A DNA stretch of 64,000 bases from an uncultured Lachnospiraceae bacterium (GCA_910588825.1 CAJURF010000008.1:8612-72611), one strand, 5' to 3'. Shown: positions 1-10,159, counted from the first letter of the stretch. The notes: generated by a model not told the origin, from the sequence alone. Translations and numbers: made by a program.

Positions 1-2483
1 TGGAAGAACGGGCGCCCATGTGTGGAGTTCCCTTCCATGCGGCAGATACTTATATCCAGATGCTTGTGGAAAAGGGAAATAAAGTGGCCATCTGTGAGCA
101 GCTGGAGGATGCAAAGGCCAGCAAAGGTCTGGTGAAACGGGACGTGGTAAGGGTTGTCACCCCTGGAACCACCCAGTTTACCCAGGCACTGGACGAGACC
201 AAAAATAATTATCTCATGTGCATCGTCTATATTCAGGGGCGGTATGGATGCGCCATCTCGGATGTGACAACAGGAGACTGTTTTCTCACAGAGGCTGATT
301 CCAACAGCCGTCTTCTGGACGAGATCAACAAATTTGTCCCAGCAGAGATTATCTGCAATGAGTCTTTGCTGGTCAGCGGGCTGGACCTGGAAGAAATCAA
401 GCAGCGCCTGGGTATCTGCCTGTACACTCTGGATTCCTGGTATTTTGACGATGAACTGTGCCGGCGCACATTGATGGAGCATTTCCATGTGAAAAATCTG
501 TCCGGCCTGGGAATTGAGGATTACGACACCGGAACTGTGGCGGCGGGTGCCATGTTTACATATTTAAAGGAAACGCAAAAAAATTCTCTGATGCATATGG
601 TGAAGATCATCCCCTATGCCACAGAAACTTTCATGCTGCTGGACAGCTCCACCAGACGCAATCTGGAGCTGGTGGAAACTCTGCGTGAAAAGAATAAAAC
701 GGGCTCCCTGCTGTGGGTGCTGGATAAAACCTGTACTGCCATGGGTGCCCGGACACTGCGCAGTTATGTAGAGCAGCCGCTGATTGATGAAAGGCTGATT
801 AATGAAAGGCTGGATACCGTAGGCGCGCTCCTGGACGCGCCTATGATCCGTGATGAAATCCGGGAGTACCTAAACCCCATTTACGACTTGGAGCGTCTAA
901 TCAGCCGTATCAGTTACCAGTCTGCCACCCCCAGGGATTTAATCGCATTCCGCACCTCTCTGGAGCGGATTCCCCCTGTCCGAAACCTGCTGGAGAATTT
1001 TGAACAGCCTGTTTTAAAACAGATTTATAAGGATATGGACGGGCTGGAAGACCTGTGTGATTTGGTGGCCTGCGCTATTTTGGACGACCCGCCCCTGGCT
1101 GTGAAAGAGGGGGGGATTATCCGGGACGGTTATAACGAACAGGTGGATCAGTACCGGAAGTCCAAGTCCGAAGGGACAAAGTGGCTGGCCCAGCTGGAAG
1201 CCTCTGAGCGGGAACGCACCGGAATCAGAAATTTGAAAATCAAGTATAACCGGGTGTTCGGGTATTATCTGGAAGTGACCAATTCTTTCAAAGATTTGGT
1301 CCCGGAAGACTATACCCGCAAACAGACCCTGGCCAATGCGGAGCGCTATTTTACGCCCAAACTGAAGGAACTGGAAGATATGATTCTGGGGGCAGAGGAC
1401 AAGCTGTATATTTTGGAATACGAATTGTTCACCCAGGTGAGAAGCCGGATTGCCGGGGAAGTAAAGCGTATCCAGCAGACGGCAAAAGCACTGGCAGCCC
1501 TGGATGTGTTCACCTCATTTGCACTTGTGGCAGAGCGGAATCAGTATGTGCGGCCCCGCATGAACCACAGCGGGAAAATCCAGATTAAGTGCGGTCGTCA
1601 TCCAGTAGTGGAAAATATGATCCCTGGTGGTATGTTCATCGATAATGACACATATCTGGATAACAAGAAGAACCGGGTATCCATCATCACCGGACCTAAC
1701 ATGGCCGGAAAATCCACCTATATGAGACAGACAGCCCTGATTGTACTCATGGCACAAATCGGCAGTTTTGTCCCTGCCCAGCAGGCGGACATTGGAGTGG
1801 TAGACCGGATTTTCACCCGGGTGGGCGCATCCGACGACCTGGCCAGCGGACAGAGCACCTTTATGGTGGAAATGAGCGAAGTGGCAAACATCCTCCGAAA
1901 TGCCACATCCAAAAGCCTGTTGATCCTGGACGAAATCGGCCGGGGAACCAGCACTTTTGACGGTTTGAGCATCGCCTGGGCCGTGATCGAACACATCAGT
2001 AATCCCCGGCTTTTAGGGGCCAAGACACTGTTTGCCACCCATTACCATGAACTGACAGAGCTGGAGGGAAAACTGCCTGGGGTGAATAATTACTGTATTG
2101 CCGTGAAAGAGCAGGGGGATGACATTGTATTTCTGCGGAAGATTGTCACAGGCGGAGCTGACAAAAGCTATGGAATCCAGGTGGCAAAACTGGCAGGCAT
2201 TCCGGAATCAGTGATCAAAAGGGCAAAAGAACTGGTGGAGGAATTGAGCGATGCGGATATTACTGCGGCCATCAAAGACCTGACTGAGCCCAGGAAAAAG
2301 ACTTCTGTAAAATTTGACCAGATTGATATGCATCAGATGTCTCTGCTGGACGCCGTAAAAGATGACGACATTATCCGTCAGCTGAGAGAACTGGATATCT
2401 CTAACCTGACCCCCATGGCAGCGTTGAATCTGCTGTACAAATTCCAGAATGAGATTAAGAACAGGTGGAACGCAGATGAATAA
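1..2483 (+). CDS. mutS: DNA mismatch repair protein MutS (5' end cut by window edge)
   Basis: MutS recognises base mismatches and small loops and starts mismatch repair with MutL. The reading frame is open from base 3 (EERAPMCGVPFHA), the well-known end of the mismatch-binding domain, so roughly 40-50 N-terminal residues including the mismatch-contacting Phe lie outside the window. The visible part covers the connector, core, clamp and ATPase domains. Walker A GPNMAGKST lies about 560 residues in, followed by the DEIGRGTSTFDG Walker B/signature block and the FATHYHEL switch. The C-terminal tail carries the usual short helix-turn-helix dimer region. The stop overlaps the mutL start by 8 bases, which implies coupled translation. 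Confidence 0.97.
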   Translation, partial: EERAPMCGVPFHAADTYIQMLVEKGNKVAICEQLEDAKASKGLVKRDVVRVVTPGTTQFTQALDETKNNYLMCIVYIQGRYGCAISDVTTGDCFLTEADSNSRLLDEINKFVPAEIICNESLLVSGLDLEEIKQRLGICLYTLDSWYFDDELCRRTLMEHFHVKNLSGLGIEDYDTGTVAAGAMFTYLKETQKNSLMHMVKIIPYATETFMLLDSSTRRNLELVETLREKNKTGSLLWVLDKTCTAMGARTLRSYVEQPLIDERLINERLDTVGALLDAPMIRDEIREYLNPIYDLERLISRISYQSATPRDLIAFRTSLERIPPVRNLLENFEQPVLKQIYKDMDGLEDLCDLVACAILDDPPLAVKEGGIIRDGYNEQVDQYRKSKSEGTKWLAQLEASERERTGIRNLKIKYNRVFGYYLEVTNSFKDLVPEDYTRKQTLANAERYFTPKLKELEDMILGAEDKLYILEYELFTQVRSRIAGEVKRIQQTAKALAALDVFTSFALVAERNQYVRPRMNHSGKIQIKCGRHPVVENMIPGGMFIDNDTYLDNKKNRVSIITGPNMAGKSTYMRQTALIVLMAQIGSFVPAQQADIGVVDRIFTRVGASDDLASGQSTFMVEMSEVANILRNATSKSLLILDEIGRGTSTFDGLSIAWAVIEHISNPRLLGAKTLFATHYHELTELEGKLPGVNNYCIAVKEQGDDIVFLRKIVTGGADKSYGIQVAKLAGIPESVIKRAKELVEELSDADITAAIKDLTEPRKKTSVKFDQIDMHQMSLLDAVKDDDIIRQLRELDISNLTPMAALNLLYKFQNEIKNRWNADE

Positions 2484-4320
2484 AATTGCGGTGCTGGACC
2501 GGGATACGATTGATAAAATAGCGGCCGGGGAAGTGGTAGAGCGGCCGTCTTCCGTGGTAAAGGAACTGGTGGAAAATGCCATCGACGCAGGGGCGTCTGC
2601 AGTCACGGTGGAAATCAAAGAAGGGGGAATCTCTTTCCTGCGCATTACTGATAACGGGGGCGGTCTGGAGAAGGAAGAAATTCCCCTGGCTTTTCTGCGT
2701 CATGCCACCAGTAAGATACAAAAGGCCGAAGACCTGGAGCAGATTGCTTCTCTGGGGTTCAGAGGGGAAGCTCTGTCCTCCATAGCGGCAGTATCCCAGG
2801 TGGAAATGATTACAAAAACCCCCTTTGCCATGACTGGAAACCGTTATGTGATTGAGGGCGGAGTGGAAAAATCTCTGGAAGAAATAGGTGCTCCGGACGG
2901 CACCACCATTTTGGTCCGCAATTTGTTTTACAATGTGCCAGCCAGAAAAAAATTTCTGAAAACTGCCGCCACAGAAGGGGGATACATCAGCAGTCTGATG
3001 GAACAGATGGCTTTGTCACATCCGGATATTTCCGTAAAATATATGGTAAATGGGCAGTTAAAACTGCACACAACGGGAAATAATCAAATGAAAGATGTGA
3101 TTTACCAAATTTATGGCAGAGACGTGGTAAAACAGCTGCTGCCTGTTACCTGGGAAAATGATTTTTTAAAAATCACCGGTTATCTGGGCACACCAGCGGT
3201 ATCACGGGGAAACCGTGGTTTCGAAAACTATTTTATCAACGGCCGGTATGTGAAAGATTCCATTGTGACACGAGCTCTGGAAGACGGGTATCACGGGTAT
3301 ACCATGAAACACAAATACCCCTTTGCTGTGTTGAATCTTCAGATGACCGGCAATGATCTGGATGTAAATGTCCATCCCTCCAAGATGCAGGTGCGGTTTT
3401 CAAGGGGGGAGGAAGTCTATCAGGCAATCTCAGCTGCTGTGAAAGAGACTCTTGCGGCTCCGGAGCTGATCCCGGAAATCTCTTTGGAAAAAAAGAGGGA
3501 AAAACCCGCTCTCCCCAAGCCAAAAGCACAGACTCCAGAACCTTTTGAAGTACGGCGCGCAGCAGAAGTCCAGGAACCCCAAAGACCGAAAAGGCCCGTA
3601 GATTACAGACAGATTGTACAGCCGCAGGTCCAGAGTCCCCCGATTGTCCGGGAGCAGACCGTTTTTCCCAAAGAGGAGAGTGCCCCTAAAAAGAGTGAAC
3701 AGATGGAGCTGTTCACCCCAGGGCTTTTAACAAAGGAGGCCAGAAGCCGCCATGTGCTGATCGGCCAGGTGTTTGAAACCTACTGGCTGGTGGAATATGA
3801 AGAAAAGTTTTTTATAATCGACCAGCACGCAGCCCATGAAAAAGTTCTCTATGAAAGGCTTCAACAGGATTTCCGGGAAAAGAAAATATCTTCTCAGTAT
3901 CTGAGCCCCCCGCTGATCCTCTCTGTGGATATCAGAGAAGAACTGCTGCTTTTGGAGTATATGCGGATGTTCCAGAAGCTGGGATTCGAGATCGAACCTT
4001 TCGGAACCCGGGAATACAGCATCCACGCCGTACCCGCTAATCTGTACGGCCTGCAGGGGGAGACATTATTCAAAGAACTTCTGGACAGCCTGGAAAAGGA
4101 AAAGACAGGGCAGGAACTGGAACTCTTTGCGGAGCGTCTGGCCTCCATGGCCTGTAAAGCCGCAGTAAAGGGAAATCAATCTTTGTCCCGCCAGGAGGCT
4201 GATCAGTTAATTGATGAACTGCTGGCTCTTAATAATCCCTATCATTGTCCCCACGGCAGGCCCACCATTGTCTCCATGAGCAGGACAGAACTGGAAAAAA
4301 AATTCAAAAGGATTGTGTGA
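2476..4320 (+). CDS. mutL: DNA mismatch repair endonuclease MutL
   Basis: MutL couples mismatch recognition by MutS to strand incision. The start chosen is the ATG giving MNKIAVL, which follows AGGTGGA and overlaps the mutS stop; an upstream in-frame start would lie inside mutS. The 614-residue protein has the GHKL ATPase block at the N terminus (DAGASAVTVEIKEGG, RITDNGGG, GFRGEALSSIA), a Pro/Lys/Glu-rich linker near residues 335-420, and a C-terminal dimerisation domain. The endonuclease motif DQHAAHEKVLYE starts at residue 449, and ACKAAVK and CPHGRP metal-site motifs follow. This is the nicking form found in organisms without MutH, as expected for Firmicutes. Confidence 0.97.
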   Translation: MNKIAVLDRDTIDKIAAGEVVERPSSVVKELVENAIDAGASAVTVEIKEGGISFLRITDNGGGLEKEEIPLAFLRHATSKIQKAEDLEQIASLGFRGEALSSIAAVSQVEMITKTPFAMTGNRYVIEGGVEKSLEEIGAPDGTTILVRNLFYNVPARKKFLKTAATEGGYISSLMEQMALSHPDISVKYMVNGQLKLHTTGNNQMKDVIYQIYGRDVVKQLLPVTWENDFLKITGYLGTPAVSRGNRGFENYFINGRYVKDSIVTRALEDGYHGYTMKHKYPFAVLNLQMTGNDLDVNVHPSKMQVRFSRGEEVYQAISAAVKETLAAPELIPEISLEKKREKPALPKPKAQTPEPFEVRRAAEVQEPQRPKRPVDYRQIVQPQVQSPPIVREQTVFPKEESAPKKSEQMELFTPGLLTKEARSRHVLIGQVFETYWLVEYEEKFFIIDQHAAHEKVLYERLQQDFREKKISSQYLSPPLILSVDIREELLLLEYMRMFQKLGFEIEPFGTREYSIHAVPANLYGLQGETLFKELLDSLEKEKTGQELELFAERLASMACKAAVKGNQSLSRQEADQLIDELLALNNPYHCPHGRPTIVSMSRTELEKKFKRIV

Positions 4321-4326
4321 ATCAAA

Positions 4327-5286
4327 ATGCAGGAACTTAAAAAACCTCTGGTAGTACTGGCCGGCCCTACAGCTGTGGGAAAGACCCGCCTGTCTATTCG
4401 TCTGGCCAAGGCTTTGGACGGAGAAATCATCAGCGCAGATTCTATGCAGGTGTACCGCCATTTGAACATCGGTTCTGCCAAAATCACCCGGGAGGAGATG
4501 GAGAACATTCCCCATCATCTCATTGATGCTCTGGATCCGGAAGACGAATTTCATGTGGTCCGGTTTCAGCAGATGGCAAAAGAGGCATTGTCCGGGATCT
4601 ATGCCCGTGGGAGAATCCCCATTCTAACAGGGGGAACCGGCTTTTATATTCAATCTGTTGTCCGGGACATTGCCTTTGGAGAGGAGAACACCGGACCGAA
4701 CCGTTATCGGGAGGAATTGGAGCGTTTGTCCCAGGAGAAAGACGCCCTTTGGCTGCACCGGCAGCTGCAGGCTGTAGACCCGGAGGCAGCCCGCCAGATT
4801 CATCCCAACAACCGGAAACGGATTTTGCGGGCTTTGGAGTTCTACCACGATAACAAAACCCCCATATCCACTCATAACCGGGAACAGCAGGAGAAGATTT
4901 CCCCTTACATTTGTGCCTATTTTGTACTCACAGATGACCGGGCCAGATTATACCGGCGGATTGAGGAGCGGGTAGATCAGATGATGGCAGATGGACTGCT
5001 GGAAGAAGTAAAGGGGTTAAAGGCCCGGGGATGTACCAGGGACATGGTGTCCATGCAGGGCCTTGGCTACCGGGAACTGCTGGCCTTTCTGGACGGGGAA
5101 TACTCTCTGGAAGAAGCAGCAGCAAAAATCAAGCAGAATACCAGGCACTTTGCCAAAAGGCAGCTGACCTGGTTCAAACGGGAAAAAGAAAAAATCTGGG
5201 TTTCCTGGGAAGACTTTGACTATCAGGAAGAACCAATGGCAGAGTATATGATAAACATCTGCAGGGAAAGGGGCATTTGTCTATGA
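4327..5286 (+). CDS. miaA: tRNA dimethylallyltransferase
   Basis: MiaA adds a dimethylallyl group to N6 of adenosine 37 in tRNAs that read codons beginning with U. The 319-residue product has the P-loop GPTAVGKT at residues 13-20, the DSMQVYR substrate motif, and GGTGFYIQ, and it closes with the family's C-terminal RHFAKRQLTWFKRE block. The length is normal for the family. It begins 6 bases after mutL, as in many Firmicutes where mutS-mutL-miaA form one transcript. Its stop overlaps the next gene by 4 bases. Confidence 0.97.
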   Translation: MQELKKPLVVLAGPTAVGKTRLSIRLAKALDGEIISADSMQVYRHLNIGSAKITREEMENIPHHLIDALDPEDEFHVVRFQQMAKEALSGIYARGRIPILTGGTGFYIQSVVRDIAFGEENTGPNRYREELERLSQEKDALWLHRQLQAVDPEAARQIHPNNRKRILRALEFYHDNKTPISTHNREQQEKISPYICAYFVLTDDRARLYRRIEERVDQMMADGLLEEVKGLKARGCTRDMVSMQGLGYRELLAFLDGEYSLEEAAAKIKQNTRHFAKRQLTWFKREKEKIWVSWEDFDYQEEPMAEYMINICRERGICL

Positions 5287-6572
5287 GCGAATCAGCCATC
5301 AAAGAATTGTATCAGAAAATCGGCATCCGGCCGCAGGTATATGATTACGGAAAACAAATCGAAGACCAGTTAAAAGAGCGCTTCCAGAAACTGGAGGAAA
5401 CCGCAGAATATAATCAGCTGAAAGTCCTGCACGCCATGCAGAAAAACCGGGTGAGCGAGGCCTGCTTTTATCCGTCCACTGGTTACGGGTACAACGATGT
5501 GGGACGGGAAACTCTGGAACAGGTGTACGCAGATATCTTTCACACAGAAGCCGCTCTTGTGAGGCCCCAGATCACCTGTGGCACTCACGCTCTGGCTGTG
5601 GCACTGTTTGGGAATCTCCGTCCGGGAGATGAACTGTTGTCCCCGGTGGGCAGGCCTTACGATACCTTAGAAGAAGTCATCGGCATCCGCAGCCAGAAAG
5701 GTTCCCTTGCCGAATACGGCGTCACCTACCGCCAGGCAGACCTAAAAGAAGACGGAACTTTTGATTATCCAGCCATTGAGCAGGCGCTGACTCCTAAGAC
5801 CCGGCTGGTGACCATCCAGCGTTCCAAGGGCTACCAGACCCGCCCATCATTTTCTGTGGCCCAGATCGGAGAACTGATTGCTTTTATAAAGAAAAGAAGA
5901 CCAGATGTGATTTGTATGGTGGACAACTGTTACGGTGAATTTGTGGATATTTTGGAGCCCTCCGACGCAGGGGCAGACCTGATGGCAGGTTCTTTAATCA
6001 AAAACCCCGGCGGCGGGCTGGCCCCCATCGGCGGCTACATTGTGGGTAAAAAGGAACTGGTGGAGCAGGCAGCCTGCCGGATGACCTGTCCCGGTCTGGG
6101 AAAAGAAGTGGGCGCCAGCTTAGAGGTGAAGCAGTCCTTTTATCAGGGCCTGTTCCTGGCCCCCACAGTGGTGAAAGGCGCTTTGAAAGGTGCTATCTAT
6201 GCTGCAGCCCTATATGAATCTCTGGGATATCCCGTTCTCCCCGGCAGTCAGGAGCCAAGGCAGGATATTATCCAGGCAGTCACCCTGGGCACACCGGAAA
6301 AGGTGATAGCTTTCTGCCAGGGAATTCAGGCGGCGGCTCCTGTGGACAGTTATGTGGTTCCGGAACCCTGGGATATGCCCGGGTACGACAGCCCGGTGAT
6401 TATGGCGGCAGGAGCCTTCGTGTCCGGCTCCTCCATCGAACTGAGCGCAGACGCCCCCATCCGGCCCCCTTATGCGGTGTACTTTCAGGGCGGGCTCACC
6501 TGGGAACACGCCAAGGCAGGGATCTTGATGTCTCTGGAGAAATTAACAGAAGCAGGATTGGTGCAATTATGA
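5283..6572 (+). CDS. PLP-dependent methionine gamma-lyase family (aluminium resistance-like) protein
   Basis: The protein belongs to the fold-type I PLP family often labelled aluminium resistance protein or methionine gamma-lyase family (PF06838). The reaction in this organism cannot be read from the sequence. Visible are the cofactor-site region MVDNCYGEF and the block AGSLIKNPGGGLAPIGG near residue 240, whose Lys is the probable Schiff-base residue. The ATG overlapping the miaA stop (ATGA) is preferred over a TTG two codons upstream because an AGGGAAAGGGG site lies 9 bases before it. In Firmicutes the family is commonly found downstream of miaA or hfq. The length of 429 residues is normal. 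Confidence 0.88.
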   Translation: MSESAIKELYQKIGIRPQVYDYGKQIEDQLKERFQKLEETAEYNQLKVLHAMQKNRVSEACFYPSTGYGYNDVGRETLEQVYADIFHTEAALVRPQITCGTHALAVALFGNLRPGDELLSPVGRPYDTLEEVIGIRSQKGSLAEYGVTYRQADLKEDGTFDYPAIEQALTPKTRLVTIQRSKGYQTRPSFSVAQIGELIAFIKKRRPDVICMVDNCYGEFVDILEPSDAGADLMAGSLIKNPGGGLAPIGGYIVGKKELVEQAACRMTCPGLGKEVGASLEVKQSFYQGLFLAPTVVKGALKGAIYAAALYESLGYPVLPGSQEPRQDIIQAVTLGTPEKVIAFCQGIQAAAPVDSYVVPEPWDMPGYDSPVIMAAGAFVSGSSIELSADAPIRPPYAVYFQGGLTWEHAKAGILMSLEKLTEAGLVQL

Positions 6573-7783
6573 AAACCATTGCAGTCATCGGCGGCGGGGC
6601 CGCGGGACTGATGGCCGCCGTTACAGCGGCAAAGGCCGGTGCAAAGGTCATGGTTCTGGAACACCAGCCCTCCTGCGGCAAAAAACTGCTGGCCACTGGA
6701 AACGGACGGTGCAATCTGACCAATACCCAGATGAGGCCAGACGCCTACCGAAGCCAGATCCCTCAGACAGTGAAGAAAGTTCTACACCGTTTTTCGGTAG
6801 AAGATACCCTGTGTTTTTTTTCAGACATGGGACTGTATATCAGGGAGCAGAATGGCTGGGTATACCCCTATAGCCGGCAGGCGAAGACCGTGCTGTATCT
6901 GCTGTTATCAGAGGCTGAGAGGCTGGGCGCAGAGATAAAAACCCAGGTAGAAATTGTAGACATCTGTCCGGAGCGGGCTGGCTGGAAGCTGAACACAAAC
7001 AGAGGAACTTTTCATACAGACGCGGTAATCCTGGCGGCAGGCTCCAAAGCGTCCAATCTCCCCGGGGCAGACGGCAGCGGCTATGATCTGGCTGAGAGCC
7101 TTGGACATAAAATTCTCCCAGTACTCCCTGCCCTGGTTCCCCTGGTGGGAGAAGGAAAATATTTTTCCCAGTGGGGCGGACTGCGCATGGATGGGGCGGC
7201 GTCACTGCGCGTCAACGGGAAATATGTCTTCCGGGAAGCAGGGGAAATCCAGCTGACCGATTATGGTGTATCCGGGATTCCCGTATTCCAGCTGAGCCGT
7301 TATGCGGTGGAGAGTGTCCATCAGAAAAAAGACACGGAACTTTATGTGGATTTTTTTCCGGATATGGACACCAAGTGCCTGGAACATCTGCTGAGAGCCC
7401 AGAAGAAGAAACTCCCGTTTCATACATGGACGGAAATACTCAGGGGGATTTTCCCGGAGAAATTCTGCTCCCTGCCGGTGAATCTGGCGGGCAGAGGCCG
7501 GGACAGTGAGATGCCAAGGCGGATTGCCCGGCAGATCAAACACTGGCGGATTCCCATACGGGGCTGGAAAGATTATACGTATGCCCAGGTGTGTATGGGC
7601 GGTGTGGACTTACGGCAGGTGGACCCGTATACCCTGGAGTCCAGGCTGCATAAGTCCTTTTATTTCGCCGGAGAAATCCTGGATGTGGACGGGGCATGCG
7701 GCGGCTACAACCTGCAGTGGGCCTGGTCTTCCGGGGCAGCGGCGGCTATGGCCTGTACTTCCCATGAAGAAAGGAAATTGTAA
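6569..7783 (+). CDS. BaiN/HI0933-type NAD(P)/FAD-dependent oxidoreductase
   Basis: This is a flavoprotein of the HI0933/BaiN family (PF03486). The N-terminal dinucleotide-binding motif GGGAAGLMAA is at residues 8-17. It is followed by the family signature CGKKLLATGNGRCNLTN and by a C-terminal block, GGVDLRQVDP and GEILDVDGACGGYNLQWAW, that closes the FAD site. One member, BaiN, is assigned to secondary bile-acid reduction in Clostridium scindens, but most are of unknown substrate and the genomic context here gives no support for bile acid work. The gene overlaps its neighbour on each side by 1-4 bases, so it is part of the mutS-miaA transcript. Confidence 0.9.
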   Translation: MKTIAVIGGGAAGLMAAVTAAKAGAKVMVLEHQPSCGKKLLATGNGRCNLTNTQMRPDAYRSQIPQTVKKVLHRFSVEDTLCFFSDMGLYIREQNGWVYPYSRQAKTVLYLLLSEAERLGAEIKTQVEIVDICPERAGWKLNTNRGTFHTDAVILAAGSKASNLPGADGSGYDLAESLGHKILPVLPALVPLVGEGKYFSQWGGLRMDGAASLRVNGKYVFREAGEIQLTDYGVSGIPVFQLSRYAVESVHQKKDTELYVDFFPDMDTKCLEHLLRAQKKKLPFHTWTEILRGIFPEKFCSLPVNLAGRGRDSEMPRRIARQIKHWRIPIRGWKDYTYAQVCMGGVDLRQVDPYTLESRLHKSFYFAGEILDVDGACGGYNLQWAWSSGAAAAMACTSHEERKL

Positions 7784-9378
7784 TGATACGGATTTCACAG
7801 CTGAAACTTCCCATCAGCCACAGCAGGGAAGACCTGGAACGTAAAATCCAGAAAAGTCTTCCTGTGAAAAAGGCGTTTACTTACGAAATCGTCCGTCAAT
7901 CTCTGGACGCAAGAAAAAAATCAGAAAAAAAATTTGTCTATACCATTGACGTGGCCTACAACAGCAGAAAATCAGAACAGGAATCCATCCGTAGGATTAA
8001 CCATAAAAATATTATGTCAACTCAAAGACCGGAATACCACTTTCCAGCCTCGGGAAATCAGCCCCTGAAATTTCCCCCGGTGGTAGTGGGAAGCGGCCCT
8101 GCAGGGCTTTTCTGCGCTTTGGCATTGGCAAAAAATGGATACTGCCCCCTGGTAATTGAGAGAGGAGCACCTGTCAGCAGCAGAAAAGAAGATGTGGAAA
8201 AATTCTGGAAGACTGGCATCCTGAATCCCCGGTCCAATGTACAGTTCGGGGAAGGCGGAGCAGGGACTTTTTCTGACGGAAAATTAAATACTCTGGTAAA
8301 AGATCCCAGCGGACGCATCCGTGCCGTTCTTCAGATGTTTGTGGAGGCAGGAGCCCCTTCAGAGATTCTGTACCAGCAGAAACCCCACTTGGGAACGGAT
8401 GTGCTCATGGGAATTGTGGAATCCATCCGCAGGCAGATTGAAGCATCGGGCGGAAGATTTCTCTTTCACACCCAGGTGATAGATTTTCTCTGTGAAGATA
8501 ACAGAATCAGCGGGCTTTTGCTGGAAAATGGAGAAAAAATCCCTGCCCAGGCAGTGGTATGTGCCATCGGCCACAGTGCCAGAGACACGTTTGAGACACT
8601 GTACAGGCGGGGATTTTCCATGGAGGCTAAGGCTTTCGCCGTGGGAGTGCGCATCGAGCATCCCCAGGAAATGATCAATCAGGCCCTTTACGGCGAAAAA
8701 GACAACCCTCTGCTGGGCGCGGCCAGCTATAAACTCACCCACAGAACCAGCCTCGGCAGAGGAATCTATACGTTCTGTATGTGCCCCGGCGGATACGTAG
8801 TCAATGCTTCCTCAGAAGAAAAAGCCCTTGCCATAAATGGCATGAGCTATCACGCCAGAGACGGGAAGAACGCCAACAGCGCATTAATCGTCACCGTCTC
8901 CCCGTCTGATTATCCAGACGATACTCCCCTGGGCGGAGTGGCTTATCAGAGACAGCTGGAACAAAAGGCATGGGAGCTGGCGCAGGGAAAAATCCCGGTG
9001 CAGCTGTGGCAGGATTTTCAACAGGGAAAAGCAAGCATCCAGCTGGGACAGGTGGCTCCTTCCATCAAAGGTGCCTATCAGCTGAGCAGTCTGCACAGTA
9101 TCCTGCCGGATGCCATCAGCGCTGCCATCCGTGAAGGCATACCGGCGTTTGACAAGAAGATCCCCGGATTTGCCCGCCCGGACTGTCTGCTCAGTGGAAT
9201 CGAAAGCCGTTCTTCCTCTCCGGTACGCATTCTGCGGGGGACTGATATGCAGAGCAATATCCAGGGATTTTATCCCTGCGGGGAGGGAGCCGGTTATGCA
9301 GGCGGCATTACTTCCGCAGCTGTGGACGGACTGAAAACAGCGGAAGCAATTGCTAAAAATTATATGAAAATCCAGTGA
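7783..9378 (+). CDS. FAD-dependent dehydrogenase, COG2509 family
   Basis: The 531-residue protein matches the large, widely conserved FAD-dependent dehydrogenase family COG2509, whose substrate is unknown. An N-terminal alpha/beta region of about 95 residues with the start ISQLKLPI is typical of the family. It precedes the nucleotide-binding motif GSGPAGLFCALALAKNG near residue 103, then RSNVQFGEGGAGTFSDGKLN. The C terminus has YPCGEGAGYAGGITSAAVDG, which positions FAD. Its ATG shares one base with the preceding stop. It ends the leftmost operon; a -10-like sequence lies just behind it before radC. Confidence 0.88.
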   Translation: MIRISQLKLPISHSREDLERKIQKSLPVKKAFTYEIVRQSLDARKKSEKKFVYTIDVAYNSRKSEQESIRRINHKNIMSTQRPEYHFPASGNQPLKFPPVVVGSGPAGLFCALALAKNGYCPLVIERGAPVSSRKEDVEKFWKTGILNPRSNVQFGEGGAGTFSDGKLNTLVKDPSGRIRAVLQMFVEAGAPSEILYQQKPHLGTDVLMGIVESIRRQIEASGGRFLFHTQVIDFLCEDNRISGLLLENGEKIPAQAVVCAIGHSARDTFETLYRRGFSMEAKAFAVGVRIEHPQEMINQALYGEKDNPLLGAASYKLTHRTSLGRGIYTFCMCPGGYVVNASSEEKALAINGMSYHARDGKNANSALIVTVSPSDYPDDTPLGGVAYQRQLEQKAWELAQGKIPVQLWQDFQQGKASIQLGQVAPSIKGAYQLSSLHSILPDAISAAIREGIPAFDKKIPGFARPDCLLSGIESRSSSPVRILRGTDMQSNIQGFYPCGEGAGYAGGITSAAVDGLKTAEAIAKNYMKIQ

Positions 9379-9389
9379 TTTGGTATACA

Positions 9390-9417
9390 TTTCAAAAAAT
9401 CTGTGTTAAGATATAAT
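9390..9417 (+). promoter_or_regulatory. Putative promoter of radC-mreB
   Basis: A perfect -10 hexamer TATAAT lies 44 bases before the radC start in the first non-coding gap of the left operon. The -35 is poor (TTTCAA at 16 bases spacing), so the call rests on the -10 and its position. Confidence 0.45.
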
Positions 9418-9460
9418 ACACTTGAAAATCCCACAGCTTTCGAAGAGAGTGGGAGGGTTT

Positions 9461-10159
9461 ATGAGAGAAAAAAATACCATCAAAGATATTCCCCCACAGG
9501 ACAGGCCCTATGAGAAATGTCTGGAATTTGGGGCAGAGCATCTCACAGACGCGGAACTGCTGGCCGTCATATTAAGAACCGGCCGCCGGGGAAGCAGTTC
9601 TCTGGAGCTTTCTTATGAAGTGCTGAATCTGCCCCATACAAAAAGCCAGGGACTGGCCGGGCTGTATCATCTTTCCGCACAGGAACTGATGAAGATACCG
9701 GGAGTGGGGAAAGTAAAAGCCATTCAGCTGAAATGCATTGGCGAACTGTCCAGAAGAATGTCCCGGCAGAGGGCAAAAGGCAGGCTGTCATTCAACATGC
9801 CCGTCACAATCGCGGACTATTATATGGAAGAGCTGCGCCACGAAGAGCAGGAAGTCCTTTTGTGTATGATGCTGGATACGAAAAACCATCTGCTGGGGGA
9901 AAAACGGCTGTTTCTGGGGACTGTGAATGCCTCGCTGGTATCTCCCAGGGAATTGTTTCTGGAAGCCCTGCGCTTTCAGGCGGTGAATATTATACTTGTG
10001 CACAACCATCCCAGCGGGGACCCTGCGCCCAGCAAGGCAGATGTGGAGATCACAGAGCGGGTGAGACTGGGCGGGGAGCTTTTGGGAATTCATCTTCTGG
10101 ACCATATTATTATCGGTGAGCACACGTATGTAAGTTTTAGGGAAAAGGAAAGACTGTAA
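9461..10159 (+). CDS. radC: RadC/YicR family JAB-domain protein
   Basis: RadC has an N-terminal helix-hairpin-helix-like region (IPGVGKVKAIQLKC near residues 75-90) and a C-terminal JAB1/MPN metal domain. The metal motif HNHPSGDPAPSKAD starts at residue 181 and has the H-x-H-x10-D spacing of active JAMM domains. The old link to DNA repair is not secure and its true substrate is unknown. The ATG chosen follows GGGAGG; an in-frame TTG lies 39 bases upstream but has no ribosome binding site. The stop TAA shares its last base with the mreB ATG, placing radC directly ahead of the shape genes as in Bacillus subtilis. Confidence 0.93.
   Translation: MREKNTIKDIPPQDRPYEKCLEFGAEHLTDAELLAVILRTGRRGSSSLELSYEVLNLPHTKSQGLAGLYHLSAQELMKIPGVGKVKAIQLKCIGELSRRMSRQRAKGRLSFNMPVTIADYYMEELRHEEQEVLLCMMLDTKNHLLGEKRLFLGTVNASLVSPRELFLEALRFQAVNIILVHNHPSGDPAPSKADVEITERVRLGGELLGIHLLDHIIIGEHTYVSFREKERL

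Noticed and set aside
1515..1994. Open frame of about 160 codons on the reverse strand of mutS
   Set aside because: It mirrors a highly conserved part of mutS, has no ribosome site and no recognisable protein features.
6569..7783. Bile-acid-converting BaiN
   Set aside because: The family fits but no bai genes are near; naming it so would go beyond the sequence.
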